From DTDX01 sp964608455 (lineage in GTDB: Archaea; Thermoproteota; Bathyarchaeia; 40CM-2-53-6; DTDX01): a stretch of DNA of 64,000 bases. The notes beneath the pieces are model-generated. The model was not told the origin of the DNA and ran no database searches. It saw only the letters and a program-made list of their open reading frames with translations. Shown here piece by piece: positions 42,707 through 51,131 of this stretch. The stretch covers positions 1-64,000 of the forward strand of contig CAZSNM010000001.1 in assembly GCA_964608455.1 (NCBI GenBank). Direction: 5' to 3'. The position numbers and the translations under genes are program-made. The stretch's first letter is position 1. Every line of letters begins with the position of its first letter.

Positions 42707-43798
42707 TTAAATTATAAAATTTTTTAATCCAGCTTCTTTAGCCAATTGAATAGCTCTAGCTTTTTCTTCATTTGTTAATCTTCTTCTTAATTCTGGAATT
42801 TCATATGCCCTCCATTCAGGTCTATATTGAAACATAATATTTACTCGTGTATTTTCCCCTAAATTTTTTGAAATCCAATTTAATATTGGTTTAACGCAAC
42901 ACTCTAAATGATTTGGTAAAACTAAAACTCTAATTATAAGTTCACCATAACTTTTTGCATAAAAATGGTTTTTTATACATGTTTCCCAATAGTTAGCAGC
43001 ATCTGAAATTTTTAAAGCGCATTCTCCTGGGCCATATTTAAAATCAAGTAAATAAACATCGATGAAACCAGCTAATAATTTAGCTGTTTCAACGCTATAA
43101 TAGGAGTTGCTATTCCAAACAACTGGAACATTAAGTTTCACATATTTAAATGTTTTAAGCCAGTTTGCTGTCCAAGGTGTTGGATCACCTCCCACCAAAT
43201 TTGCGTTCCTGCAACCTGAAGCGCGAAGATTATCAACTATTTGAGCTAAATCCTTATACCCATAATTTTTTCCCTCTTCAACCCATTGAGAAATGGTCCA
43301 GTTTTGGCAATGAAGACATCGCATTGTACATCCGCATGTAAATATTGTTCCTGAAGGAACTAGTTCAGGCTCCTCTCCAATATGCTCAAAAAATGTAGAT
43401 ACAGCCATGTCTATACCGCATTTACAATAACCTTTTTCCCCAGCATATCTATTAACTTTACATCTTCTAACACAAAAACAGCACTCTTTAAGGATTCTTT
43501 CAGCAATCTCAATTTTTAAGTCAAGATATGAATGAAAAGGGGGTTTTAAAACTTCGATCTCCTCTTTTTTCTCATCAACTTTTTTTCTAAACTCGTAAAA
43601 TTCTTTAGTTAACTCTTCATGAATCTTCCATAAATCTATTGTTGAATCCTCTTTTGAAAATTCTGCAGGAAAACTTTGGGCAATTTTAAAATTAGCATAT
43701 TTTTTATTCTGAAGGACATCAAAATATCTTGCTAAGCTTTCTTTACATTTTTGATCTTTTAAAACAGCTAGAGAATCAGGTCTTAAAAGCATCCACAA
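42707..43798 (-). CDS. Radical SAM protein, pyruvate-formate-lyase-activase-like
   Basis: 363 residues. The radical SAM cluster motif is CTMRCLHC near residue 155, preceded by a Cys-rich segment CCFCVRRCKVNRYAGEKGYC near 110, a pattern seen in PflX/AmmeMemo-neighbour radical SAM proteins of archaea. GGDPTPW follows (GGE-like). The N-terminal about 100 residues have no clear family. The substrate is unknown. The gene is a single minus-strand unit, divergent from prs. Confidence 0.85.
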   Translation of the reverse strand: MWMLLRPDSLAVLKDQKCKESLARYFDVLQNKKYANFKIAQSFPAEFSKEDSTIDLWKIHEELTKEFYEFRKKVDEKKEEIEVLKPPFHSYLDLKIEIAERILKECCFCVRRCKVNRYAGEKGYCKCGIDMAVSTFFEHIGEEPELVPSGTIFTCGCTMRCLHCQNWTISQWVEEGKNYGYKDLAQIVDNLRASGCRNANLVGGDPTPWTANWLKTFKYVKLNVPVVWNSNSYYSVETAKLLAGFIDVYLLDFKYGPGECALKISDAANYWETCIKNHFYAKSYGELIIRVLVLPNHLECCVKPILNWISKNLGENTRVNIMFQYRPEWRAYEIPELRRRLTNEEKARAIQLAKEAGLKNFII

Positions 43799-43856
43799 AC
43801 CAGTCTTTCACCTAAAAAGTCTTTATTCTTTATTATTTTTAAGGAAAAGGCTATAT

Positions 43857-43870
43857 TTATTTATATATAG
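43857..43870 (+). promoter_or_regulatory. TATA box of prs
   Basis: TTTATTTATATATAG lies about 25 bases upstream of a point just before the GGTGA (43896-43900) that precedes the prs ATG at 43909. Position and sequence match an archaeal TATA element giving a short leader. Confidence 0.45.
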
Positions 43871-43908
43871 CTTTTTTAGCAAAACAAATAAGCTTGGTGA
43901 ATTGAAAA

Positions 43909-44790
43909 ATGGTTGAAATATTAATTGGACCAGCCTCTAAAGAATTGGGAGTGAAAGTAACTCAAGAATTAAATTTGAAATCTATTTTAGTTGAATCAAA
44001 AGTTTTTCCTGATGGTGAATCATATATTAGAATTCCAGAGGAAAAAATTGATAAAAAAGTAATTTTGATTCAATCAACTTATCCTCCGCAAAATAAGCAT
44101 TTAATAGAACTTTTTTTAATGCTTGATGCTGCAAAAGATTTAGGAGCTGAAAAAATAACTGCAGTTGTACCATATTTAGCTTATGCTAGACAAGATAAAA
44201 GGTTTAGACCTGGAGAAGCTATAAGCGTTAAAGCTTTAGCAAAACTTATAGAGAAGGCTGGAGCAGATAAATTTATAACATTTAATATTCATAAAGAAAA
44301 GAGTTTAGAGTTTTTCAACATTAACTCAATAAATTTATCAGGTGCACCAGCTATAGGAAGTTACCTTCTTCAAAAAGGGGTGGTAAACCCATATATTGTA
44401 GCACCTGATGAAGGTGCTTATAATTTAGCTTTAGAAGTCTCTAAAATATTAAATTGTGAATGCACATATTTTGAAAAGAAAAGAGATAGAATTACAGGTG
44501 CTATAAAAACTGAAGCTAAAGAATTAGATATTAAAGGAAAAACAGCAATCATAGTTGATGATATTATCTCAACAGGTTCAACAATAGCTAATGTAGCTGA
44601 AATCCTTAAAAGTCAAGGTGCAAAGAAAATTTATGCTGTATGCATTCACCCAATCTTAATTAATGATGCTCAAAATAGAATGAAAATGGCTGGGGTAGAT
44701 GAAATTTTAGGAACAGATTGCATCCCGAGCGAAATAAGCAAAATTACTGTATCTAAAGTTTTAGCGGAGGCTTTAAAAAGGGAATTGTGA
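43909..44790 (+). CDS. prs: Ribose-phosphate pyrophosphokinase (PRPP synthase), archaeal
   Basis: 293 residues. Makes PRPP from ribose-5-phosphate and ATP. N-terminal IGPASKELGVKV, ATP-binding YARQDKRFRPGEAISVK, VAPDEGAYNLA near 164, and the PRPP-binding loop IIVDDIISTGSTIANVAE near 208. Its product feeds orotate phosphoribosyltransferase (5865-6458). The stop overlaps the GTG start of the next gene by 4 bases. Confidence 0.95.
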   Translation: MVEILIGPASKELGVKVTQELNLKSILVESKVFPDGESYIRIPEEKIDKKVILIQSTYPPQNKHLIELFLMLDAAKDLGAEKITAVVPYLAYARQDKRFRPGEAISVKALAKLIEKAGADKFITFNIHKEKSLEFFNINSINLSGAPAIGSYLLQKGVVNPYIVAPDEGAYNLALEVSKILNCECTYFEKKRDRITGAIKTEAKELDIKGKTAIIVDDIISTGSTIANVAEILKSQGAKKIYAVCIHPILINDAQNRMKMAGVDEILGTDCIPSEISKITVSKVLAEALKREL

Positions 44791-45830
44791 AAAACGAAAT
44801 ATTCTTTATTCTTTCAGGGGAACACCCTACTCTTCCTAAAGCCGAGGTAAAAGCTACTCTTGAAGCTGAAAATTTTTCAGGAGAGATACTTGAGACTCTT
44901 CAAAGATTAATTATTTGTAGCTGTTATGATGGAGGAAAATGGAGTAAAAAAATTGGTGAAAGAAGTGGAATGTGCAAAACTTCAGGCATAAAAATTTTTG
45001 AATCTTCTTTTGATTTAAAGGAAATTGCAAATTACATTCAAGAAGCTAAACTTGAAGCTATCTTAAAACCTAAAGAAACATTTGCCATCAGAATTATTAA
45101 TTTAACTAACGAAAAGATAAATCGCCTTCAATTAGAAAGGCTTTTAGGAAGCTTAATTATTAAAAAAATTAGTGAATTGAAAGTTAACTTAGAAAATCCT
45201 GATAAAACTATATTGGGAATATTAATTAAAGATAGATTTTTGTTAGGAATTGAAACATATCAAAAACCTAAAGGTTCAATAGCTGAAAGAAGCCCTAAAA
45301 AAAGGCCAGTAACTCATGCAGCAACAATGAAACCTAAATTGGCTAGATGCATGGTAAATTTAAGCAGGGCTCAATCAAAAAAACTTTTCTTAGATCCATT
45401 TTGTGGAGTTGGAGGTTTACTTATTGAGGCCGGATTAATTGGATGCAAATTAATTGGTTGCGATATAAAATTATCAATGGTTAAAGGCGCTTTAAAAAAT
45501 TTGCTCTTCTTTGGTTTAATTCCTGAAGGACTTTTTCAAGCCGATGCAAGACATCTTCCATTTAACTCAATTTCAAGTATAGCTACGGATCCACCTTATG
45601 GAACATCTGCAACAACTTTAAAAATTCCTTTAAAGATTTTACTTAAAGATTTTCTTTTTGAAGCTTTAAAAGTTTTAGAACCTGGAGGATTCATTTGTTT
45701 AGCTTCTCCTAAGGATGTTGAAGTTGAAGAAATTGGAGAGAAAGTTGGATTTAAATTAATTGAAAAACATGAAATTTACATTCATAAAAAATTAACTAGA
45801 GAAATAGTTGTTTTAAGAAAAAATTGTTAA
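44787..45830 (+). CDS. trmG10: tRNA (guanine10-N2)-dimethyltransferase (Trm-G10 / Trm11-like)
   Basis: 347 residues from GTG 44787. An N-terminal THUMP-containing half (to about 165) for tRNA binding and a C-terminal Rossmann methyltransferase: KPKLARCMVNLSRAQ, SAM site DPFCGVGGLLIEAG near 200, and catalytic TDPPYGTSAT near 266 (the DPPY motif of N-methylases). This architecture matches archaeal Trm-G10, which makes m2G/m2,2G at tRNA position 10. It lies between prs and rnz, another tRNA gene. Confidence 0.92.
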   Translation: MKNEIFFILSGEHPTLPKAEVKATLEAENFSGEILETLQRLIICSCYDGGKWSKKIGERSGMCKTSGIKIFESSFDLKEIANYIQEAKLEAILKPKETFAIRIINLTNEKINRLQLERLLGSLIIKKISELKVNLENPDKTILGILIKDRFLLGIETYQKPKGSIAERSPKKRPVTHAATMKPKLARCMVNLSRAQSKKLFLDPFCGVGGLLIEAGLIGCKLIGCDIKLSMVKGALKNLLFFGLIPEGLFQADARHLPFNSISSIATDPPYGTSATTLKIPLKILLKDFLFEALKVLEPGGFICLASPKDVEVEEIGEKVGFKLIEKHEIYIHKKLTREIVVLRKNC

Positions 45831-45851
45831 AAATTTTGAAGGGAAAGAAAC

Positions 45852-46751
45852 ATGGAAGTTATTTTTTTAGGTTCAGGAGGAAGCTTACCAACCAAAAAAA
45901 GAAATCTTCCATGCATATTGATTAAACGGGAAAGCGAATTATTAATGTTTGATTGTGGAGAAGCAACTCAAAAACAATTTTTTTCCATTAAAGCTGGAGT
46001 AAATAAGGATATGAAAATATTTATTAGTCATATGCATGGTGATCATGTTTTAGGATTACCTGGTTTAATTCAATCATTTTCTCTTCTTGGAAGAGAAAAA
46101 AAACTTGAAATTTATGGACCCAAAGGAATTAAAAAATTTTTAAATTGCATAAAAAGAACTGTACCTTTTAATTTATCATTCAAAATTAATATTCATGAAG
46201 TGGATGAAGGAAAAATTTTGGATGAAAAAAGCTATATTATTGAGGCTGCATGGGCAAATCATACAATTCCATGTTTAAGCTTTGCTTTAATAGAAAAACC
46301 TAAACCTGGAAAGTTTAATCCTGAAAAAGCTAAAAAACTTGGAATTCCTGAAGGACCACTTTGGAAAAAACTTCAAATGGGTGAATCAATTAAATTAGGT
46401 TCAAAAATAATTGAATCTAAAGAAGTTGTTGGACCACCTAGACCTGGAGCAAAAATAGTTTATTCAAGCGATACTAGACCCTGTAAAACTATAGAGAAAC
46501 TTTCTAAAAATGCTGATTTGCTTATTTTTGATAGCACGTTTGATGATTCTAAAAAAAATAAAGCTAAAGAATATGGTCACTCGACTTGTGTCCAAGCAGC
46601 TGAAATCGCGAAAAAAGCCAAGGTTAAAAAGTTAATTTTAACTCATTTAAGCCCAATTTATGAAGAGCATGAAGAAGAATTAATTAATCAAGCAAGAAAA
46701 ATTTTTAAAGAAACGATTTTAGCTGAAGATTTTATGAAAATAACTATTTAA
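45852..46751 (+). CDS. rnz: Ribonuclease Z (tRNA 3' processing)
   Basis: 299 residues of the metallo-beta-lactamase fold. The zinc motif HxHxDH is seen as SHMHGDHVLG near 60, with further ligands in WANHTIP, YSSDTRP and LTHLSP. The flexible arm for tRNA (residues about 150-190, EKPKPGKFNPEKAKKLG) is present. Cuts the 3' trailer of tRNA precursors. Follows trmG10 by 21 bases, forming a tRNA-maturation pair. Confidence 0.95.
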   Translation: MEVIFLGSGGSLPTKKRNLPCILIKRESELLMFDCGEATQKQFFSIKAGVNKDMKIFISHMHGDHVLGLPGLIQSFSLLGREKKLEIYGPKGIKKFLNCIKRTVPFNLSFKINIHEVDEGKILDEKSYIIEAAWANHTIPCLSFALIEKPKPGKFNPEKAKKLGIPEGPLWKKLQMGESIKLGSKIIESKEVVGPPRPGAKIVYSSDTRPCKTIEKLSKNADLLIFDSTFDDSKKNKAKEYGHSTCVQAAEIAKKAKVKKLILTHLSPIYEEHEEELINQARKIFKETILAEDFMKITI

Positions 46752-46812
46752 TTTTAGGCTTAACATTATTTAAAATATTTGGGGAAACCAACTTAGAAAG
46801 GGGTGAATGCAT

Positions 46813-47598
46813 TTGAAATTCTCGATTTGGGTTTCCCCAAAATTAAGAAAAGCTTATCTTCAACTTTCAAAAAAATTAAAATCCTCTTATGCTGACTTAA
46901 TTTTGCTTCCTTTTCCTAAACGTCTTACAATATTTTTAAAAGATTTAATTAATGGAGCCCCGTATGATCTATTTCTTAAAAAGATTGTTGAAGAAGAAAA
47001 AATTTTTTATTCAATTAACATATTTAACTATTTTTATGAAGAAATTTTAAAGGTATGCAAGGAATTAAAGAAAATAAATCCAAAACTTGAGTTAAATTGT
47101 TATAAAGAAGATGAAAATATGCTTTTTCAAATTCAATCGGCTGTAAAATTTTCTATTTTAACTTTTAAAGCTGCTTCTACAAGTAAAATAAATTTAGATG
47201 AATGGCTTCATGTATTAACTGAAAATTTAAGGGAAACCAAAGAATATTTAGATAGAGAAACTGAATTCATAGAAAAGCAAGCTCAAAAATATGATAATAT
47301 TATATGTTTAGCCAATTTTGAGGGGAAATATTATTTTCAACATTTAAAAAATAAGTTTCCTGTGGAAATTCAATATTTTGCTCTTCCATATCATTTTACT
47401 CCATTAGAAATTTTAACTACATTTTTAAATCTTAAAAGGGAAATAGATGATGAAAAAATTATGCAGTTTATTAAATCTCACATAGATTACATTAGAAACT
47501 ATGTTCTTACATGCGATAATTTAGATGAAGCCTATGAAAAATGGGTTAATGAAAATGTTAATTGGATTAATGCATGGAAAAAATTTAAAAATAATTGA
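46813..47598 (+). CDS. Hypothetical protein of unknown function
   Basis: 261 residues from TTG 46813, 7 bases after GGGTGA; ATG 46807 is too close to that site. Mostly helical and charged with a hydrophobic centre (DNIICLANFEGKYYFQHLK, ALPYHFTPLEILTTFLNL). A single Cys and no transmembrane helix. I do not recognise a family. It lies 236 bases upstream of the Cdv cluster in the same direction, and 61 bases after rnz. A link to cell division is possible only by position. Confidence 0.6.
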   Translation: MKFSIWVSPKLRKAYLQLSKKLKSSYADLILLPFPKRLTIFLKDLINGAPYDLFLKKIVEEEKIFYSINIFNYFYEEILKVCKELKKINPKLELNCYKEDENMLFQIQSAVKFSILTFKAASTSKINLDEWLHVLTENLRETKEYLDRETEFIEKQAQKYDNIICLANFEGKYYFQHLKNKFPVEIQYFALPYHFTPLEILTTFLNLKREIDDEKIMQFIKSHIDYIRNYVLTCDNLDEAYEKWVNENVNWINAWKKFKNN

Positions 47599-47834
47599 GT
47601 ATCTGCTTTAAAAAATTATATGTCATAGCATTTATAACTTTTATAATTTACATCATTTACATTTAAGCTTTTTATTTCTTTCAACAAAAAACAATTATCG
47701 TTTTATTAAGATTTAAATGTGAAAAATTTCATCTGTAACTTCTCCATTTTTTTACAAGTTCTTTAAACTAAACTTAATTTAAATTCTAAGTCGACAAGTT
47801 ATCAACTCGAAGCGTTTTGGAGGTAAAATAACGC
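47599..47834. promoter_or_regulatory. Promoter and leader region of the Cdv cluster
   Basis: 236 bases without a gene, very AT-rich apart from about 47790-47820. TATA-like tttataacttttataattt at 47631-47650 and several similar stretches are present. The end contains the stem-loop around the ribosome-binding site, listed separately. No RNA gene was found. Confidence 0.4.
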
Positions 47835-47836
47835 TT
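47810..47836 (+). promoter_or_regulatory. Hairpin holding the ribosome-binding site of the first cdvB
   Basis: AAGCGTT (47810-47816) and AACGCTT (47830-47836) are a perfect 7-bp inverted repeat with a 13-base loop that contains GGAGG (47819-47823), and the stem's 3' arm covers the first two bases of the TTG start. Such a stem could limit translation until opened. Chance occurrence of a 7-bp stem is possible. Confidence 0.4.
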
Positions 47837-48488
47837 GTCAAAAAGGATAATCAAAAGTTGGAATGGTTCAGACTCTATATTTACAAGATTTAGTGAGAAA
47901 ATCCGCGGTAGAAAACCAACTCTTAAAGAAAAAGTTTCTCAAGCCATTTATCGATTAAAAGTTCAAAGAACTAAGCTGGAAAATGCTGCTGCTAGAATAG
48001 AAAATCATGATAAATCTTTATTTGAAAAAATTGTTAAAGCTCAAATGGCTAAAGACTCTGCTAGAGCCATAATGTATGCTAATGAATGCGTGGAATTAAG
48101 AAAAATTGCAAAAACAACTTTACGTTGTCAATTAGCTCTTGAAAAAGTTCTTTTAAGGCTTGAGACAATTAAAGATTTTGGTGATGTTGCATCGCTTATG
48201 GCGCCTGTAGTAGATGTTGTTCAAGCAATAAAAACTGAAATTTCAGGTATTATGCCTGAAGTAGCTTTTGAACTTGGTGAAGTTGGAGAAGTGTTAGGGG
48301 ACGTTGTAACTGAAATGGGTGAAGCTGCTGGAATAGGCGAGGAGGACCTTCATCCATCAAGTGAAGCTATGAAAATAATTGAGGAAGCTAACGCTGTAGC
48401 TGAGCAAAAAATGAAGGAAAAATTCCCAGAATTACCTTTACAAGTTGCACCAAATCTAGAGGAATCTTCAGCTACAAAATTAAAGTAG
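47835..48488 (+). CDS. cdvB1: ESCRT-III-like division protein CdvB paralogue (no winged helix)
   Basis: 217 residues from TTG 47835. The Snf7-type ESCRT-III core starts with a basic helix (KPTLKEKVSQAIYRLKVQRTKLENAAARIE) and continues with YANECVELRKIAKTTLRCQLALEKVLLRLETI, then an acidic C-terminal helix (SEAMKIIEEANAVAEQKMKEK). The C-terminus has KFPELPLQ, resembling the proline motif by which ESCRT-III binds the MIT domain of CdvC/Vps4. It polymerises on the membrane at cell division. First of five adjacent cdv genes. Confidence 0.92.
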   Translation: MSKRIIKSWNGSDSIFTRFSEKIRGRKPTLKEKVSQAIYRLKVQRTKLENAAARIENHDKSLFEKIVKAQMAKDSARAIMYANECVELRKIAKTTLRCQLALEKVLLRLETIKDFGDVASLMAPVVDVVQAIKTEISGIMPEVAFELGEVGEVLGDVVTEMGEAAGIGEEDLHPSSEAMKIIEEANAVAEQKMKEKFPELPLQVAPNLEESSATKLK

Positions 48489-48499
48489 AGGTTAAAAAA

Positions 48500-49174
48500 T
48501 TGAATATTGAAGAAGCCAAAAATAATATTGGAAAAGAAGTTTTTGACTCTAGAGGAAGAAAAATTGGTAGATTAATATCTTTTTGCACAGACCTTAGGGG
48601 GAACCCTATTAAATTCTTAATAGAGCTTGTTACTGGTGACTTCATTCAATGTACTGTTGAGCAGCTTCAGCAAAAGGAAAACGTTTTAACTTATCTTTAT
48701 TCATGGGAAGTTAATGCTAATAACTTAAAGAATAGATTTGATTTAGTTTCAAGAAGAATTAAAGCTTTAGAAGAGCTTTATGCCAATGGTGAAATAGAAA
48801 AAGAAATTTATTTAGAGCTTAAAAACAGGCATGAAAGCTCTTTGGAAGAATTAGAGGAGCAAAGAAAACTTTTAATAGATAAACTTTATGAAAGAAAAAC
48901 CAAACTGGATCTTAAAATAAAAGCTTTGGAACTTTTCTTAGCTAATAGCAAAATGCAGCAATCTTCAGGAGAAATTAGTGGGGAAGCCTTTAAAGTAGCT
49001 CTAGAATCAATAAATATTGGATTGAAAAGAGCAATCTCAGAAAGAAATTATATTAAAGAAATGGTTGACTTCTTAAGCAATGTTAAAATTTCAAGCGTTA
49101 CTTCCTTAAAAACTCCAGGTTTAAAGCCTCTAACTGAAGATGTTGTTTTAGTTAAGTTAAAAGAACCAACTTAA
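48500..49174 (+). CDS. cdvA: CdvA, PRC-barrel division protein
   Basis: 224 residues from TTG 48500, 11 bases after the preceding stop. A PRC-barrel covers about residues 1-75 (IGKEVFDSRGRKIGRLISF, IKFLIELVTGDF), a long coiled coil about 80-150 (EELYANGEIEKEIYLELKNR), then a C-terminal tail TPGLKPLTEDVVLV that may be the peptide contacting the CdvB winged helix. CdvA marks mid-cell and recruits CdvB in Crenarchaeota. Here it lies between two ESCRT-III genes instead of heading the operon. Confidence 0.9.
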   Translation: MNIEEAKNNIGKEVFDSRGRKIGRLISFCTDLRGNPIKFLIELVTGDFIQCTVEQLQQKENVLTYLYSWEVNANNLKNRFDLVSRRIKALEELYANGEIEKEIYLELKNRHESSLEELEEQRKLLIDKLYERKTKLDLKIKALELFLANSKMQQSSGEISGEAFKVALESINIGLKRAISERNYIKEMVDFLSNVKISSVTSLKTPGLKPLTEDVVLVKLKEPT

Positions 49175-49189
49175 AAGGAGGATTAAACT

Positions 49190-49966
49190 ATTTCAATAAT
49201 TCGAAAAATAAGCAGTAAATTTAAACCTACACCATTAAAAGAAAAGATTTCCCAAGCGATTTATAGGCTTGATGCTCAAAAAGAAAAGCTTGAACAAATG
49301 AGTTTTCTTCTTCAACAAAGAGATAGGGAAATGTTTCAAAAATGTATTGAAGCTCAATTTGCTAGAGATATTCCAAGAGCTAGAATTTATGCTAATGAAT
49401 GTGCTGAAATAAGAAAAATTGCTAGAATAGTATTAAGCAGTCAATTAGCTTTAGAAAGAGTTATTTTAAGGCTTCAAACAATCGAGCAGTTTGGAGAAGT
49501 TCTTACTCAAATAGCACCTGTAATAGATGTGGTTGAGGAAATGAAAGATAAAGTATCAGGCTTAATTCCTGAAGTTGCTAATGAACTTGATCAAGTAAAT
49601 TCAATGCTTAGAGATATGAGTTTAGAAGCTGGAGAAATCGAATCTGAAAATATAGATGTTGAAGCAGCTAATGAGGAAGCTAAAAAAATAATGTTGGAAT
49701 CCATGGCTATTGCTGAAGAAAAAATGAAAGAAACATTTCCAGATATTAAAGATTTACAAATGAGTAAAATGAGGGTCATTCCAATTTCTGAAGGGGGAGA
49801 AGATTTAAAAAGAATGAATCTTGAAGAACTTGTTTTAGAATATATTAAAAGCAACAATGGTTACTTAAGCATTTCTAAATGCGCTTCAACATTAGGTGTT
49901 TCACCAAAAAAAATTAAGGAAACTGTAGAGAAATTAAAAAACAATGGGAAAATAATTTTTGAGTAA
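49190..49966 (+). CDS. cdvB: CdvB, ESCRT-III-like protein with C-terminal winged helix; probable AUU start
   Basis: 258 residues if read from ATT 49190. GGAGG (49177-49181) stands 8 bases before that ATT, the frame upstream is closed by TAA at 49184-49186, and no ATG, GTG or TTG occurs before ATG 49298. Starting at 49298 would drop the conserved basic helix FKPTPLKEKISQAIYRLDAQ that both paralogues keep. The ESCRT-III core follows (YANECAEIRKIARIVLSSQLALERVI), and residues about 207-258 form the winged helix (EELVLEYIKSNNGYLSI, LGVSPKKIKETVEKL) that binds CdvA. This is the canonical CdvB of the cluster. Confidence 0.85.
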   Translation: MSIIRKISSKFKPTPLKEKISQAIYRLDAQKEKLEQMSFLLQQRDREMFQKCIEAQFARDIPRARIYANECAEIRKIARIVLSSQLALERVILRLQTIEQFGEVLTQIAPVIDVVEEMKDKVSGLIPEVANELDQVNSMLRDMSLEAGEIESENIDVEAANEEAKKIMLESMAIAEEKMKETFPDIKDLQMSKMRVIPISEGGEDLKRMNLEELVLEYIKSNNGYLSISKCASTLGVSPKKIKETVEKLKNNGKIIFE

Positions 49967-49980
49967 AGGTGATTTATAAA

Positions 49981-51114
49981 ATGGTTTTATCTGCTTCTGA
50001 AGAGCTTGAGAAAATGGCTGCTAAATATGCTAATGAAGCAATTCAATTAGATGGGCAAGGTTCAAAAGGAATGGCTATTTCACGCTATCAAAGAGCTATA
50101 GAAATTCTTTTAAAATTAACCTCTTTATACCCTGACTCTCCCCAAACCAAAGTTTACTTAACTAGGATAGAAGCCTATCAAAAAAGGATTAAAGAATTAA
50201 GGGAATCACCAGTTTCTTTAGGAAGTCAAAGTTTTGAAGCAGCAACATTTAATCAACTTGTTATTTCTGAAAAACCTAATGTTAAATGGAGTGATATAGC
50301 AGATTTAGAGGAGGCTAAAAAAGCGATAGAGGAATCTATTATTTTCCCAGTTAAAAGACCTGATTTATTTCCTTTAGGTTGGCCAAGAGGCATCCTCTTT
50401 TTTGGTCCGCCTGGATGCGGAAAAACATTGCTTGCAGCTGCTGTAGCTACAGAAATAGATGCAGCATTTTATTGTGTTGACTCTGCCTCAATAATGTCTA
50501 AGTGGCTTGGAGAATCAGAGAAAAATGTAGCACAGCTTTTTGCTGAAGCACGAAATAAAGCCTCCTCCGGTCAACCAGCAATAATATTTCTTGATGAAAT
50601 AGATTCTTTAATTGGTAAAAGAAGCAATGAAATTGGTGGAGAAATTAGAACTAGGAACCAGTTTTTAAAGGAGATGGATGGACTTCTAGATAAAAAGAAA
50701 AATCTTCATGTTTATGTAATTGGGGCAACAAATAAACCTTGGGCTTTAGATGATGCATTTATAAGAAGATTTCAAAAAAGAATTTACATTCCCCTTCCAG
50801 ATTATAATGCTAGACTTGAACTCTTTAAAATTTATACAAGAGAAATTAAGCTTTCTCCAGAAGTTGACCTTAAATATCTAGCTAAAATTACAGAAGGTTA
50901 TTCAGGAAGCGATATTAGAGATATTATTCAAGCAGCTCAGTTAGAAGTTGTTAGAGAATTTTTTGAAAAAGGAAATCCCAATGATAAACACGCTCTTCCA
51001 AAACCTGTAAGCATGGGAAATTTTATTAATGCTTTAAGAAAAAGAAAACCAAGTGTCTCCTTTAATTTAACCAAAAATTATCTTTCTTGGTTTGAGGTTT
51101 ATGGAGCAATATGA
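49981..51114 (+). CDS. cdvC: CdvC, Vps4-type AAA ATPase
   Basis: 377 residues from ATG 49981, with GGTGA at 49967-49972; a GTG at 49969 overlaps that site. An N-terminal MIT domain (about 1-75: SASEELEKMAAKYANEAIQL...GMAISRYQRAIEILLKL as separate stretches) recognises ESCRT-III tails. The AAA domain has Walker A FFGPPGCGKTLLAAA near 140, Walker B IIFLDEIDSLIGKR near 208, and arginine fingers in DDAFIRRFQKRIYIPLP. It pulls CdvB polymers apart using ATP. The stop overlaps ATG 51111. Confidence 0.95.
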   Translation: MVLSASEELEKMAAKYANEAIQLDGQGSKGMAISRYQRAIEILLKLTSLYPDSPQTKVYLTRIEAYQKRIKELRESPVSLGSQSFEAATFNQLVISEKPNVKWSDIADLEEAKKAIEESIIFPVKRPDLFPLGWPRGILFFGPPGCGKTLLAAAVATEIDAAFYCVDSASIMSKWLGESEKNVAQLFAEARNKASSGQPAIIFLDEIDSLIGKRSNEIGGEIRTRNQFLKEMDGLLDKKKNLHVYVIGATNKPWALDDAFIRRFQKRIYIPLPDYNARLELFKIYTREIKLSPEVDLKYLAKITEGYSGSDIRDIIQAAQLEVVREFFEKGNPNDKHALPKPVSMGNFINALRKRKPSVSFNLTKNYLSWFEVYGAI

Positions 51115-51131
51115 AAAGAGGAGGGTTAAAA

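Noticed and set aside
49298..49966. CdvB starting at ATG 49298
   Set aside because: It would lack the first ESCRT-III helix that both paralogues have, and there is no ribosome-binding site before this ATG.
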